In this document: one piece after another, positions 36,601 to 47,063 of the stretch | Layout of the letters: every line of letters begins with the position of its first letter | Numbering within the stretch: position 1 is the stretch's first letter | NCBI RefSeq assembly: GCF_947623445.1 | Contig: NC_135244.1 | Location: 21,824,860-21,888,859, forward strand | Origin: Clavelina lepadiformis | Taxonomy: Eukaryota > Chordata > Ascidiacea > Aplousobranchia > Clavelinidae | DNA length: 64,000 nucleotides | Reading direction: 5' to 3' | Translations under genes and position numbers: made by a program | The notes under the pieces: generated by a model | The model's input: the letters and a program-made list of their open reading frames with translations, nothing else | The model's database searches: none | Told to the model about the DNA's origin: nothing

Positions 36601-39600
36601 CTGGTCTATACCATCAAATCTATCGATCATTAAAGGCTTATGATTAATATTTATTAATATTGTGTAGCATTCACCTTAATATGTTTTTAACACATTGGGC
36701 AAAACACGCTTAAAACCAGTGTTTTTATAATTAAGCTCGGTGAAAACCTGTTTTAAAAACTTCGATTATCAGTAACCCTAATTACGTGCACTGGTGAAAG
36801 CCTTTATTTTGTATTCCTGCAGCTTAATGAAAGAGCTCCAGGTCTTTAATTTAGTTAAGAACAAGCACGTGGTGCACATTCAAGGATTGCTTGAGTGGAA
36901 AGGATGCCCCTTCGGGTTAGTCATGGAGCACATGCCAGGAGGATCACTTCAAGACTTGATATTTCATCCTGCTCTTGGCCGGATTCCACCTCCTCTTCTC
37001 TTACGGATTGGCTATGACGTTTCGGATGCTCTATCTCATCTGCACACAATCCTGAAAGATCGTAGAATCGCTCACGGTGATTTGAAACCAGCCAACATCC
37101 TCATGACTGCGGATCTTCGTTGCAAAGTTGCTGATTTTGGAGGAGCCGCTCTAGCTCGCTACACTGGATCGTTGAGAGCTGGACCTGACAAACCTGGAGA
37201 GGGCAATCAACTTACTCATTATTTTGCTGCTCCTGAAAGATTGGTGCCTGGTTGTAACCGTTTGACAACCGCCATGGATGTGTACAGCTACGGCGTGATC
37301 CTACTGGTTGCCATCTGCAGGGTTTATCCTTCAGTATTTCATTCTACACAAAAACAGGAAATGATAAACAACTTCAAACAACATCTTCAATCGAAAGGCG
37401 ATGACGTAGGGGTGGAGATTATCACCATGTTGGAAACTGTACTTTGCAAATGTCTGGATTTGAACCCAAAAAATCGTCCATCTATGACCAAAGTAAAGAG
37501 TGAGCTTTTTACCTTTCTACAAACCATTGATGAAGGAAAGATGCAAGGATGTGTAGCTGAGATCTGCAGACAAATACGCATCCGGGATGATAAGCTGGAT
37601 GAGAAAAACTGCAAACCAATTTCGGAAGTCATTGCAGGTAAAACATTACTTCATCTACTTTGTGATTTATAGTAATCCAGCAATGTTAGGTGACTCCATC
37701 CACCATATTAGCAATGCAATGATGAAACTGCAAACGATTTTCATAAAGGTTTAGAAGCAAATCCGGTTGCTGATCAGATTGACAAAATACCCAGCGCAAG
37801 ACTCAATAACGACGTTAAGCATGCTGTGGCCGTTAAGCGCAAAAACTCAGGTTTGTTTTCAATTCACATAATTGATATTGGTATTTCTGAAAATTAAATT
37901 TATTTAAGTTAATTGAAAGTTTGCTGGGGAATTTGGGTATTTATAAATTTACTAAAACTAATGACTTAAACAATTCTACGTCAAGTTGTGAAAAATTTAA
38001 TCAAAGGCGTTTCTGCATAAAATACCTATTTTTTGTAGAGAAAACGTCCAATGTTGCTGAACGTGAATCCAACAATGACAAATGTTTTCTAAAATATTCC
38101 GACAATGGTTCCACCTATAATTTTCAGTCAGTTATGAACCTTTTGCAATCTGTGAAATCTTTAATTACTGAACGAAACTTTGACAACGCATTGAAACGTT
38201 GTAAAGAGCTTCTGTTTGTAACGAGGTCAATTAATTTGAGAGCCAAGGATTCAGAAATGCTAACCTGTGATGTCATTTATGTCGTCGAGAATTTAGCAGA
38301 AGAAAAACCTTCTTTAATTTTATTAGAACTAATAGAAGTGGCAAAACAGAAGTTAATAGTGACTACGCCAGTTGCCCAACTCAAATTTATTTTGAAATTT
38401 GCTCGATGTGCTTCAATGATTGCAAGGTACTATGACGTTAGGTATCAAAAAAACATTTCCAGTCGTGTACTTGAGTTTGTCGGCAATCTCACGGAATCCA
38501 TGTCATCACTTCCATGTGAAGACAAAGAAATGGTTGTAAAAGCTAAAGCATCTTGCTGGAAATGCAAAGCTGAGTGTTATGGATATCTTGACAACAGAGG
38601 TCGTGAAATGGAATTATATCTGCAAGTTATTACTTTGATAGACAAAGAACTTGGCGAAAAATGCCAAATGTCCAGGGAATATTCTGCTTCCTGCAATAAC
38701 TTGGCCAATAACTACGAATTAAAAGATCAACTAGAAATGGCCAAAACTTACATTCTGAAATCATTTGATGCTTTAGCTTACCAAAAAACAGATTTTGAAA
38801 CTGAGGAATCGAAAGTTAAGGCTATCAACATCACGATCAGAAGTAAGTGTATAAAATATTACTCGAATGCACAATGTAATATCATAAAATTACATTGTCA
38901 AGATATAAAAATGTTAAACTAGAGACATACACATATTTTATTATTGCAGAAGATAGCATGCTATTTGATAACACAACCTATGTGTTTCTGTCGATGTAAG
39001 CTACAATTAACTTCATATCATCTGTTTTCTGTTCATTGGTTATAACTAGGGCGATTATTTTTTGACTTGTCAAAAATTTGTCAAATTTACAGCGTTAGGT
39101 CAAAAATTGTCAAAATTGTTTAAAAAGTCAATTTGTTACCAAGTCAAAATTGTTTAAAAACTGGATTGTCGTGGTGTCGTAGAGGTTGCACTGTAGGTGA
39201 ACTTTTCATTTTACATTGTACACCTTGTAGCCTACTTCATACTGTTGTAAATGGCCCATTTTGTACTTAGTTGTGAATCAGCTCTTGCTTTGGTTTTGCT
39301 TTAGATACATCAAGTATCTTTAGTTTAGACCAGTGGTGACGAACCCGTTCGCTGTCGCGGGCCATTTCATTAGTTACAGCTGAGTAAGCGGGCCGCACAA
39401 CTTTTAAGTCATATGATTATGTAGTTTTTTTATAAACGATTAGAAATAGTTTATCAACAATAAGGAACAACAAACAAAAGTAATAAAAATCCCATGCGAA
39501 TCATACAGTTGAAGCTATTTTATGTAGTATTGAAACATAAAATAACATGTCCGGAATTTTCCGGACGGTATGGCAACCCATTGGGCGTTTGTCAAATCGT

Positions 39601-41022
39601 TTGGTGGGCCGCACAAAATTGTTTGGCGGGCTGCATGCGGCCCGCGGGCCGCAGGTTCGTCACCTCTGGTTTAGACAAATGTATTGAACAGTTTTTGTTG
39701 AGTTTATTTGCAGTTTTTTTTGGCAGTGATTTGTAATTAGCTCATTTCCCTTTTCAGAATAGGTTAGGTCTGTGTTCATATTTTTGCCCTTCTTTACTAC
39801 AATAAATTTCTGTACAAACTTTTCGTACAATAATGCGTAATTTAAATACTTGAGTTCTTCACACGTCAAAATTTGTCAAAAAAAAGTTTTTTAATGTCAA
39901 AATTTTCAATTTTTAGGTCAAAAACTTTCGTTTTTTAGGTCAAAAAATAATCGCCCTACTTATAACAGATTTTTATGTGGTCACTGGTCGATGCCAAATC
40001 AACAAATGTCCTTTATTTGTGTGTCTTTACTCACAAAGCGCTTTTGTTGATAATTAATTCACTCAATTATTTTCTGTTATATTTGGGATCAATTTGAGTG
40101 CAATCAAGAACTTATCAGAGTTCTACTTGCTCGCGGCTATATGTCTGATTGCAAATACTTAACACCACATTCACTTATTTGCATAGATGTGTGTAACTTA
40201 TATGAAAAAAATCCTTCAATGATGTGGAGCAAAGCAAGTGAGATCTACAGATATCTTCAAACACAACAAGATCCATCAAAATTTCGTCAACTGGAGACCA
40301 GAGTGCTCTCACTACGTCTTGCACTTCTTCTGAATGTGTGGGGCGATGCAAGAATTCACTACATTTACGTGATTAAGATGTTAAACAAACCCTCGTTGAC
40401 CCCAGGAATGCGTCTACCAGTTTGTTTTGACATAAGAAGTGTCGCAATGTCTTATATTCATCACAACCAGGATCATCTTGCTATACCGTTATTACAATAC
40501 GGACTAAGCATGTGCAGTCTTATTTCCAATCCGTTCAAAAAACTTGCACAACTTTTACATTTCTCAGATTGCATAGTGAATCGAGTGAATGAACCCACGT
40601 TTAAATCTGCCCAACAAATTGCCATTATTAAGTCATCGTTTATTCCTCTATGCAAGGAGACGATCTACTTGACCAAGGAATGCAGAGGAGTAGACGACTT
40701 TAACAAACAGATTTATTTAAGTCTCCAGCTAAAGCAGTTAAGTCATTGCTATCTCCAGGCAGACAATTTCCCTCAATCCCTGGCAAAAGCAAATGAAGCT
40801 CTTCGAATTTTACCGGAAGATCCAAGCAAAATTATAGCTCAACGAGATGGCATTGTGGGTGAGTTAAATATGATCATCGGTGTCTGTACTTACAACCTTG
40901 GCCACTGTGATCTTGGAAAATCCACTCTTGAAAAAGCGATGGAAGTTTTGAAAGATACCAACAAAGCTAAGTATAACATTGCTCTTGAATACTTAACTTA
41001 CTGGGAAAAGAGAAGAAAGTAA
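33676..41022 (+). CDS. K5: TKL-like protein kinase fused to TPR repeats, intact
   Basis: Exons: 33676-33684, 35816-36018, 36823-37637, 37749-37850, 38039-38842, 40187-41022. They join in phase to 922 aa. Exons 1-5 are almost identical to K3; one visible change is SLMKEL for SLIKEL at the start of exon 3. The last exon is more diverged from K1/K3 (SEIYRYLQTQQDPSKF, RVLSLRL, HYIYVIKML), so it comes from the boundary with the third unit. Kinase motifs are as in K3 (GRGVHG, LAIK, HGDLKPAN, DFG, APE). Intron 1 holds the twin hAT element (34381-35015). Intron 5 holds a TA-target MITE interrupted by a hAT MITE. Stop TAA 41020-41022, AATAAA 41227-41232. Predicted cytosolic signalling protein with unknown partner. 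Confidence 0.85.
34381..35015. mobile_element. hAT-like MITE in intron 1 of K5
   Basis: Twin of 14394-15028, with an exact 8-bp target duplication CCTTAGAC on both sides (34373-34380 and 35016-35023). The insertion predates the 20-kb duplication. The altered right target copy in unit 1 is the derived state. Confidence 0.85.
39049..39956. mobile_element. TA-target MITE in intron 5 of K5, interrupted by a hAT MITE
   Basis: Same element as 19026-19606, with GGGCGATTATTTTTTGAC ends and TA flanks (39047-39048, 39957-39958). It is longer because of the nested hAT insertion. Confidence 0.8.
39331..39668. mobile_element. hAT MITE nested in the TA-target MITE
   Basis: 338 bp. The left end CAGTGGTGACGAACC and the reversed right end CAGAGGTGACGAACC match at 14 of 15 positions. 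The exact 8-bp target duplication GTTTAGAC lies at 39323-39330 and 39669-39676. The subterminal parts are GC-rich (gcgggcc, ggcccgcgggccgc), unlike their surroundings. No transposase. Confidence 0.9.
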
Positions 41023-41908
41023 TTGAATTTTAACTAAACTCAAATATTGCATAAAAACTGCAAGATCGAACTGTTTCCAACTTTTGTTATCTCATCCAAA
41101 CTTGTATTGTTTGGATGAGATTTATCGCTTTGTAATTATTGTACCAAAGCCGCCTACGCATTAAGATTTCAAAATGTTGGCTTTGATGAAATGAAATTGT
41201 AAAAATCCATATGACTAAACAATAACAATAAACAAAAGATGAAATTATATTTGACTTTATTGCTCTTTAATTTTATGATTTATTCATTTTACAGAGATTA
41301 ATTTTCGCATTTGTATGGTCGCATGAAAGTTTATTTTTTTGCTTAATTATGTAAACCCTGAAGATTCTCAAACAATTGTGTGCATCTTGTTTAACGCTTT
41401 TGAAATCGCTGTTAAAGTAAAACCTATTTATGATTAATTCTGTTCGTCACTGTTTTTAAGACGCGATGTATTTAATTTGTTATTTTTATAAGCTACTTAT
41501 TCATTAATCAGAACCACGCTATTATTTCGAATATTTGAAAGCAATCTCTGCATGTCAAACTGTTTTACTCTTGATCTTGTATACACTAACAACACTTGCT
41601 GTGCTTTGATTCATGCTTTGCTGTTGAAATGTGTAACTTTTCTTCATGGCATGTCGTTTTGTGATGTGAATTATTACTAACCATCGTGTGAATAAACAAA
41701 ACAAATAAACTGTTTACAAAACAAATATTTCGTATCAAACATTGCAAGACGCTGATGTAGTAGGATCAAGTTTTCTTGAGACGATAATATAGGTATCAGT
41801 CACCATTTGGTCTTCTAAAATCTGTAGAAAGTTTCTTGCATTGTTGCAAACCGCTTTGGCTGACGTCACTATAATATCCCTTGGCATACCCAAGGAAAGC
41901 GTGCCATC
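40207..41908. repeat. Start of a third tandem unit, truncated
   Basis: This segment matches 1-1680 and 19863-21540: terminal exon, 3' flank, then the stretch ending caaggaaa. Homology stops just before the hAT element at 41917. After that element the sequence continues as a homologue of about 13370-13590, so more than 11 kb of unit sequence is missing at the junction. The copy is more diverged than unit 1 is from unit 2. Confidence 0.75.
41227..41232 (+). promoter_or_regulatory. Candidate poly(A) signal of K5
   Basis: AATAAA lies 205 nt after the stop, conserved with K1 and K3. Confidence 0.4.
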
Positions 41909-41916
41909 GTGTAAAC

Positions 41917-42222
41917 CAGGGCTACTCAACTGGCGGACCGCGGTCCGAATGCGGACCTTTGCAGTGTTGAATCCGGACCTTATCTGTCTCAGTATTTACG
42001 CAAATGAAATCGTTCATCAGTAGCTTTGTTATTCCTGCTTATTCAATTAATCAGTGAGTATTCAAGTGGTAAATTAATACCCATCCAGAGAATTATTATA
42101 TTACATACCGTATTTTAATACATTTGTATGACTGTAAGTTATTTCATGAGAGTTATAACGGACCTCAGCAAATTTTGAACTTTTGTAACTGGACCTTTGC
42201 TAAGAATAGTTGAGTACCCCTG
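41917..42222. mobile_element. hAT MITE at the third-unit breakpoint
   Basis: 306 bp. The left end CAGGGCTACTCAAC and reversed right end CAGGGGTACTCAAC differ at one position. The exact 8-bp target duplication GTGTAAAC lies at 41909-41916 and 42223-42230. Units 1 and 2 have a single GTGTAAAC at the homologous place near 13370 (gattgtgtaaacaattg). Confidence 0.9.
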
Positions 42223-43075
42223 GTGTAAACAATTGATTGTGATTTAACAGAATATAACTTTATTTATAAGGTTTCTATGTCGTAATTTAACTTGAGCTTA
42301 ATAGCAAAACTTTGTCACATCGTATCTTTTGGCGGGAAACTTGCTTTTGACAAGAATAGGGCGTCAAATATTTTGATTGTAGGGGATTTAAACTTAGGCA
42401 TCGATTTAAAGAACAAAAAGTTGACTTAAAATCTTTGTAAGTTTGTTATTGTTTGACGTCCGACATTCTAAATCGAGTCAAGCCTTTAGTGTGTCTCTGG
42501 CTAGAATTCAACAAACTTGATGAAGAAGTCGCCGAAAAGTTTTTATTTGATGCTTCTGTAATTTCCGCAATGCAGCGAATCTATACCTCGTTTCAAAAAT
42601 GCTATTAAATGGCCAGAGAAAAGTTAAAACATTATGAAAAGATTTTCAACTTCTGCGACATACGGTGAGTTTTTCCGGTTTTTAGCTTATATCGGTCCAA
42701 CTTTATTCGTGAGCATATGTCAGTAGGAGGTAGAGAGAAATACAGAGGATTTTTGAATAGACATAACGTAGTGAAGTTTCAGCAAACTGTGTGACAGATA
42801 TAAGACAAACACTTGAAAATCAAACCATTGTCTTATTCCAGTTTGTCAGAAAGTTAAACGCAAGTTTTTCAAAAATAAATATGGACTTCAAGTTGGGATC
42901 ACCGATACACTGCGCAAAGAAGAACGCTATAAAAGATGCTGTTCATACTAAACAGGCGAATTTAAACCTTATATATACTAAAAAGGTAGGGCCTTGACTG
43001 TCCAAATACCGATGTAAAACTTCAAGCTTGTACATGTAAAGGTATTAAAGTAGCTAGAAAAGGTTTTGTCTATAT

Positions 43076-43397
43076 CAGTGGTTCCCAACCATTCCACACC
43101 GGGGGACTGGTAAAGATTTTTAAAAAATTATCACGGACCGACAACAAAAGATCATATTGAATAGAACAGATTTTTTTAATCTTTTCGTTTAACCAAAGTT
43201 GTCTTTGCGTTTGAGGTATCAGCGAAGGTGAGATACACCAGTTTTGCTGCTGTGAATCGGCCAAGCGAAAAATGAGTTTTGCAGGGAAAAACAACTTTGG
43301 AATGCTTATGTGTCCATATTAAAACTAGCTTGGCAGAAAGTAAGTTACTTTGGAGACCAGCAAAAAAATTACTCGGACAAGCGGTTGAGAACCACTG
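43076..43397. mobile_element. hAT MITE inside the 3 kb insert
   Basis: 322 bp. The left end CAGTGGTTCCCAACC and reversed right end CAGTGGTTCTCAACC differ at one position. The flanking 8-bp sequences (gtctatat and atctactg) no longer match well, so this copy is older than those with exact duplications. Confidence 0.75.
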
Positions 43398-44137
43398 ATC
43401 TACTGTATATGACAGATTTTCCAATTAAAATATCCGGTATATTTATTGATTTGTTGCGTAACAAAAACATACACACACTGGTATATTACATCAACTGCCT
43501 CCTCTACCTGTCAAAATAAAAAAGTCAAAATAAAAAAGTCACAACTTTCATTCATTCACTTTGTTTCTTTACAACGGGTCATTTTTTTTTTTTTTAAAGG
43601 TTATCACCATATAATTTGTTCCTCGTTTGCTTTGATAAAATGATTTTGCGCAAGAACAATCGCGTCTGGTCTCAATGTTGCGTCACCTTTATGCAAAGGC
43701 ACATTAATTAACAGCTAGCCAACGAATACACAAGGCTGAGTAAAACCGATCTCGTTCGACCTCGTAGTTTAAGCAACTTCTGACACTTTGGTATAATTGG
43801 ACGGGTGGGTGATAACCACGGCACTTCTTACTCTTATTCGAAAGAGAAGGAAGATGTTTGAAGGTAGCCAGGAGTGGGCGCTAGTCAGCAAGAAAAAGTA
43901 GTGATAAGAGCAAGAACCCCAAGCAACAAAATATTTATAGCGTTGTTGGTTGGTGGGTCGCAGAATTAATCACGGTGATTCCTACGGTGTTATTTGACGA
44001 AAAACAAGATGTTTAAAGACAGCTAAAAGTTCGTGCCAAAACCCGAGAGTCCGAGCAAGAGACCGAACAACGCATCATTCCTAACGTTTTTAAAAAATAA
44101 ACTTGTTGTTGACAAATTATTATTGAAGTTGACAGCA

Positions 44138-44581
44138 TTAATATTTGCATATATTAAGACGCAGTAACCATAACCTATAAAGCACTAAGCTCACCACAAG
44201 CAGAAGAAAGGTAACTAACAATATGAGCAACAGTATGATGCCAATATGCCAACAATACGTTAAACCAAAAGATAGTGGTGAAAAGCGTTTGCCTTCGCAG
44301 CAGGGTTTATGATTAAGAGGAATACAACATCTACTGCCAAGACAACAGGCTTGGGTACCAACTAGACTAAGCCAACTTGGCGAGATAAAAATTAACCGAA
44401 ATCTACTGCCCACTCGGAATGCCTTGGACCATAACCATTGTGAAAAAGGTGTAAAACTGACAAAATGAAACTGGACTCTAAATGCTTTCCAGACAGAGTT
44501 GACTTTGAAACCATATATTGCCTCCTGGAATAAACTAAAACCGATCAAGTTAGGAATCGATTGCTTCCGGGACCAAAGCAA
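44138..44581 (-). CDS. Uncertain ORF: Cys-rich segment then membrane helix
   Basis: A 147-codon frame contains QACCLGSRCCIPLNHKPCC followed by a strong hydrophobic segment (GIILLLILLVTFLLLVVSLVLY) and a short basic tail ending LNICKY. Upstream on the same strand, in another frame (44789-44550), LKACCVGSK occurs, and within the ORF SKAFRVGSRF resembles the same motif. This hints at about three decayed repeats. It could be the end of a type I membrane protein, or a decayed gene carried by the 3 kb insert. I cannot find splice sites or a homologue. Low certainty that it is expressed. Confidence 0.25.
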   Translation of the reverse strand: MLWSRKQSIPNLIGFSLFQEAIYGFKVNSVWKAFRVQFHFVSFTPFSQWLWSKAFRVGSRFRLIFISPSWLSLVGTQACCLGSRCCIPLNHKPCCEGKRFSPLSFGLTYCWHIGIILLLILLVTFLLLVVSLVLYRLWLLRLNICKY

Positions 44582-47063
44582 ATCTGGAAGCTTTGCTGCC
44601 TACACAGCATGCTTTTAAAGGTAACCAATTGACGACTAGAATTCTCCAGACCTTCGTGAAAGTTCCAATTTGTCTGCATTTAGAGGAAAAAAGAATCGAC
44701 TGATCCCAAAATCCATGCATCTGCTTATAAGTAGTATAGTCTTGACGCCTCAGGAGTCCCCCCCGTCGGCGCCGGCGCACCAGCGCCATCCGCCGGCCGA
44801 GTTTTTCAAATGTATGAATTTTTGTGATATCAGAAACTTGATTTTTTACTTGATTTTCAACTTGATTTTGAAACTTGATATTTTATGTAATGGAATAGTT
44901 ATTTACAATTTTACATCATAATTTTACATCATCATAGTTTCAAAATACCGTGTATTGCACCACAAGAAAAGTTAAATAATGAAAGTTGTTATTTCTAAAG
45001 TGAAATATCTTGGGTTTTTGTGGATATTGGATATACAAGTAATGAAAGAATTGGTTATGTCCTAGTGTGTGATGATAACTACAGTTCGCAAGTGGTAACT
45101 CAATAACTTGAAAACAGGATGGCTTCTAGAAAAGCTTCGACAGAGCGAAACAGCAAAAGGCTCCACAATGTTGTGCGTGAGTAGAAAGTGAGTGACCCAC
45201 TAGAAATTGTAAATACAATGAACTCAGAGGCATGAATGACATTTACGAAGTCGTAGGATGGTTTATCCAGTGGTCGGAATGTGGTTACATTGTATGCTTC
45301 TACTTAGACTTAATATCAATTCCTTGGCCTCGTTATGCCAAAGAATCTAAAAATAGGAATAGGTCTTGGAATTTATAAAAAGCATCAGTTAAAAACTTTT
45401 CGGCGACTTCTTCATCAAGTTTGTTGAACTCTGGCCAGAGACACACTCACTGCTGGGTCCGAATTAGAAAATCCGCAGCCAAACAATAACAAACTTTCGG
45501 CATTTCATGTATAAATAAACATATAGAGCAAACATATAGTACAATGCCTTGTCAAAAGTATAATGTTTTTAGCAAGTAATTTTAGTTGCAAATTTGGCGC
45601 AACTTGAAAAAGAAATCTTTGCAGGTTGCAATCAGCATTCGAGGATTAGCAACTTTATATTTGACCATTTTTATGTCGACACTAGTTGGGGCACGAACGC
45701 CATAAATCAGTGAATAGTCAAGCAATCTTTGACTCCAATTATACCAACATTCCGTTTATTGAAACCAGAGCTTTAGTTTATTCCAGGCTAGAAACTTGAT
45801 TTGGTTCTCCGATGTGCAACACTTAACTATAGTTCACATATTCTGATTGTTTACATCAATCAAATTAAGTTGTTTTTCTCAAAACATATCATCTGTTGAC
45901 TGTGGTGCAGATATTTTATGGTCATTTTCCTGCACACTCTGTACAACTACGACATATAACGTTATGCTTCCGTAGAACTTGGATATCGCTGTAAGAAGCA
46001 TTAAAGCTTATCTTAAGCCTCATCATAACAATCAAATAGCTGCAGCGGGGAGCGACCATTTCATTAAAAGCAGGTCACGCAGCCATTTGTTGAAAAGAAG
46101 TTAAGAAAAAGGACATGTCGGGAAAAAACTTTGAAGTTAGATAGAAATTTGAATGTATATTTGATCAGGTTTAGGTTTCTTTGAGGTGAACAAGGAGCTG
46201 AAGGTGAACATACAGCTTTGAACAAATGTAATCAATAAAGTAGAGACTTTTAGCTTAAAAACTTTAACTCCAAATCTCTTCTGTATAACAAAGGATCTGA
46301 TAGCTTTGTTTTTGCACGTGACTACTACAAACAAGGCGGTTTACATCAATTAAAAAAACTTTTTTTGGATAAAAGTTTGCTTTAGATTTTAGAAGATAGA
46401 ATAGAGACTGTCATCTGCATCATTAATTGTCTCATGAAAACTTGGAGCAATCTGTTTTAGGCTTCGTCCACATTCTACAACGTCAGCGTTTTGAAACTTT
46501 TGATGTAATAATATTTGTTTTGTATACAGTTTTATTTACAAAGTGATGAGTAGAAATTCTCAAAGTGACATATCTCAAGCCAACAAAGGTTACAGAAGCA
46601 TATTAGTTACACATAATCAAAAGCAAAGCTTGAATCAAAGCACAACAAATTGTGTAAACGTATACAAGGTGATGAGTAAATAAGTTTCTTTATATGCAAA
46701 GCTAGCTTTCAACTAATTGTATTCGTGGTGCGGTTTGAAACAATGGCTAAGCAGCTTACAAAGACAACTGATTTTAAAATAATTCACTGCCGTCTTAAAA
46801 ACAGTAGCTAACAGAATTAATCGTAAACAGGTTTTACTTTAACTATGATTTTCAATACGTTAAACAAGATGCGCACAATTGTTTGTGTATCAAAATGGTT
46901 TACCTAAAAAAGCAAACTAATCAAATAAAGAAATAAATTTCATTCCTGCAACACAAATTGTTTGCAGGATAGAGATTAAAAATAGTCTGTCTAGAATTTT
47001 TTAGCGGCTTACTTTATAATATTTGATTTAAGTAAAAGTTTCAGAAAATGTTTCCATGCAAGA

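Larger units (their letters stand above)
19863..40206. repeat. Second copy of the 20-kb tandem unit
   Basis: This segment is collinear with 1-19862. The offset is 19862 at the start, about 19983-19987 near 31.9-33.6 kb, 20023 near 36.8-38.9 kb and 20344 at the end. The steps are explained by the piggyBac-like MITE (only in unit 1), the solo-LTR-like insert and the hAT MITE (only in unit 2), and small indels. Long parts (19.86-25.7 and 31.5-39 kb) are nearly identical to unit 1. A third unit begins at about 40207 and is lost near 41.9 kb. K1 at the left edge shows the array continues upstream. Confidence 0.9.
42443..45500. repeat. About 3 kb insert with inverted terminal segments
   Basis: About 42443-42560 and 45385-45500 are reverse complements of each other, including the stretch around aacttgatgaagaagtcgcc. 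Both can be read in one frame as LW(L/P)EFNKLDEEVAEKFL, which suggests inverted copies of an old exon or long terminal inverted repeats. Family-flank homology stops on either side (to 13.58 kb on the left, to 3.1 kb on the right). No transposase was recognised inside. Confidence 0.55.
41023..47063. other. Rearranged intergenic region between K5 and K6
   Basis: In order: 3' flank of K5 to about 41.9 kb; hAT MITE; a homologue of the K3 upstream DNA (42.22-42.44 kb); a roughly 3 kb insert with inverted ends (42.44-45.5 kb) that contains another hAT MITE and a Cys-rich/hydrophobic ORF; then the K6 3' flank (45.5-47.06 kb), homologous to 3.1-4.56 kb. No complete gene is recognised. Confidence 0.6.
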
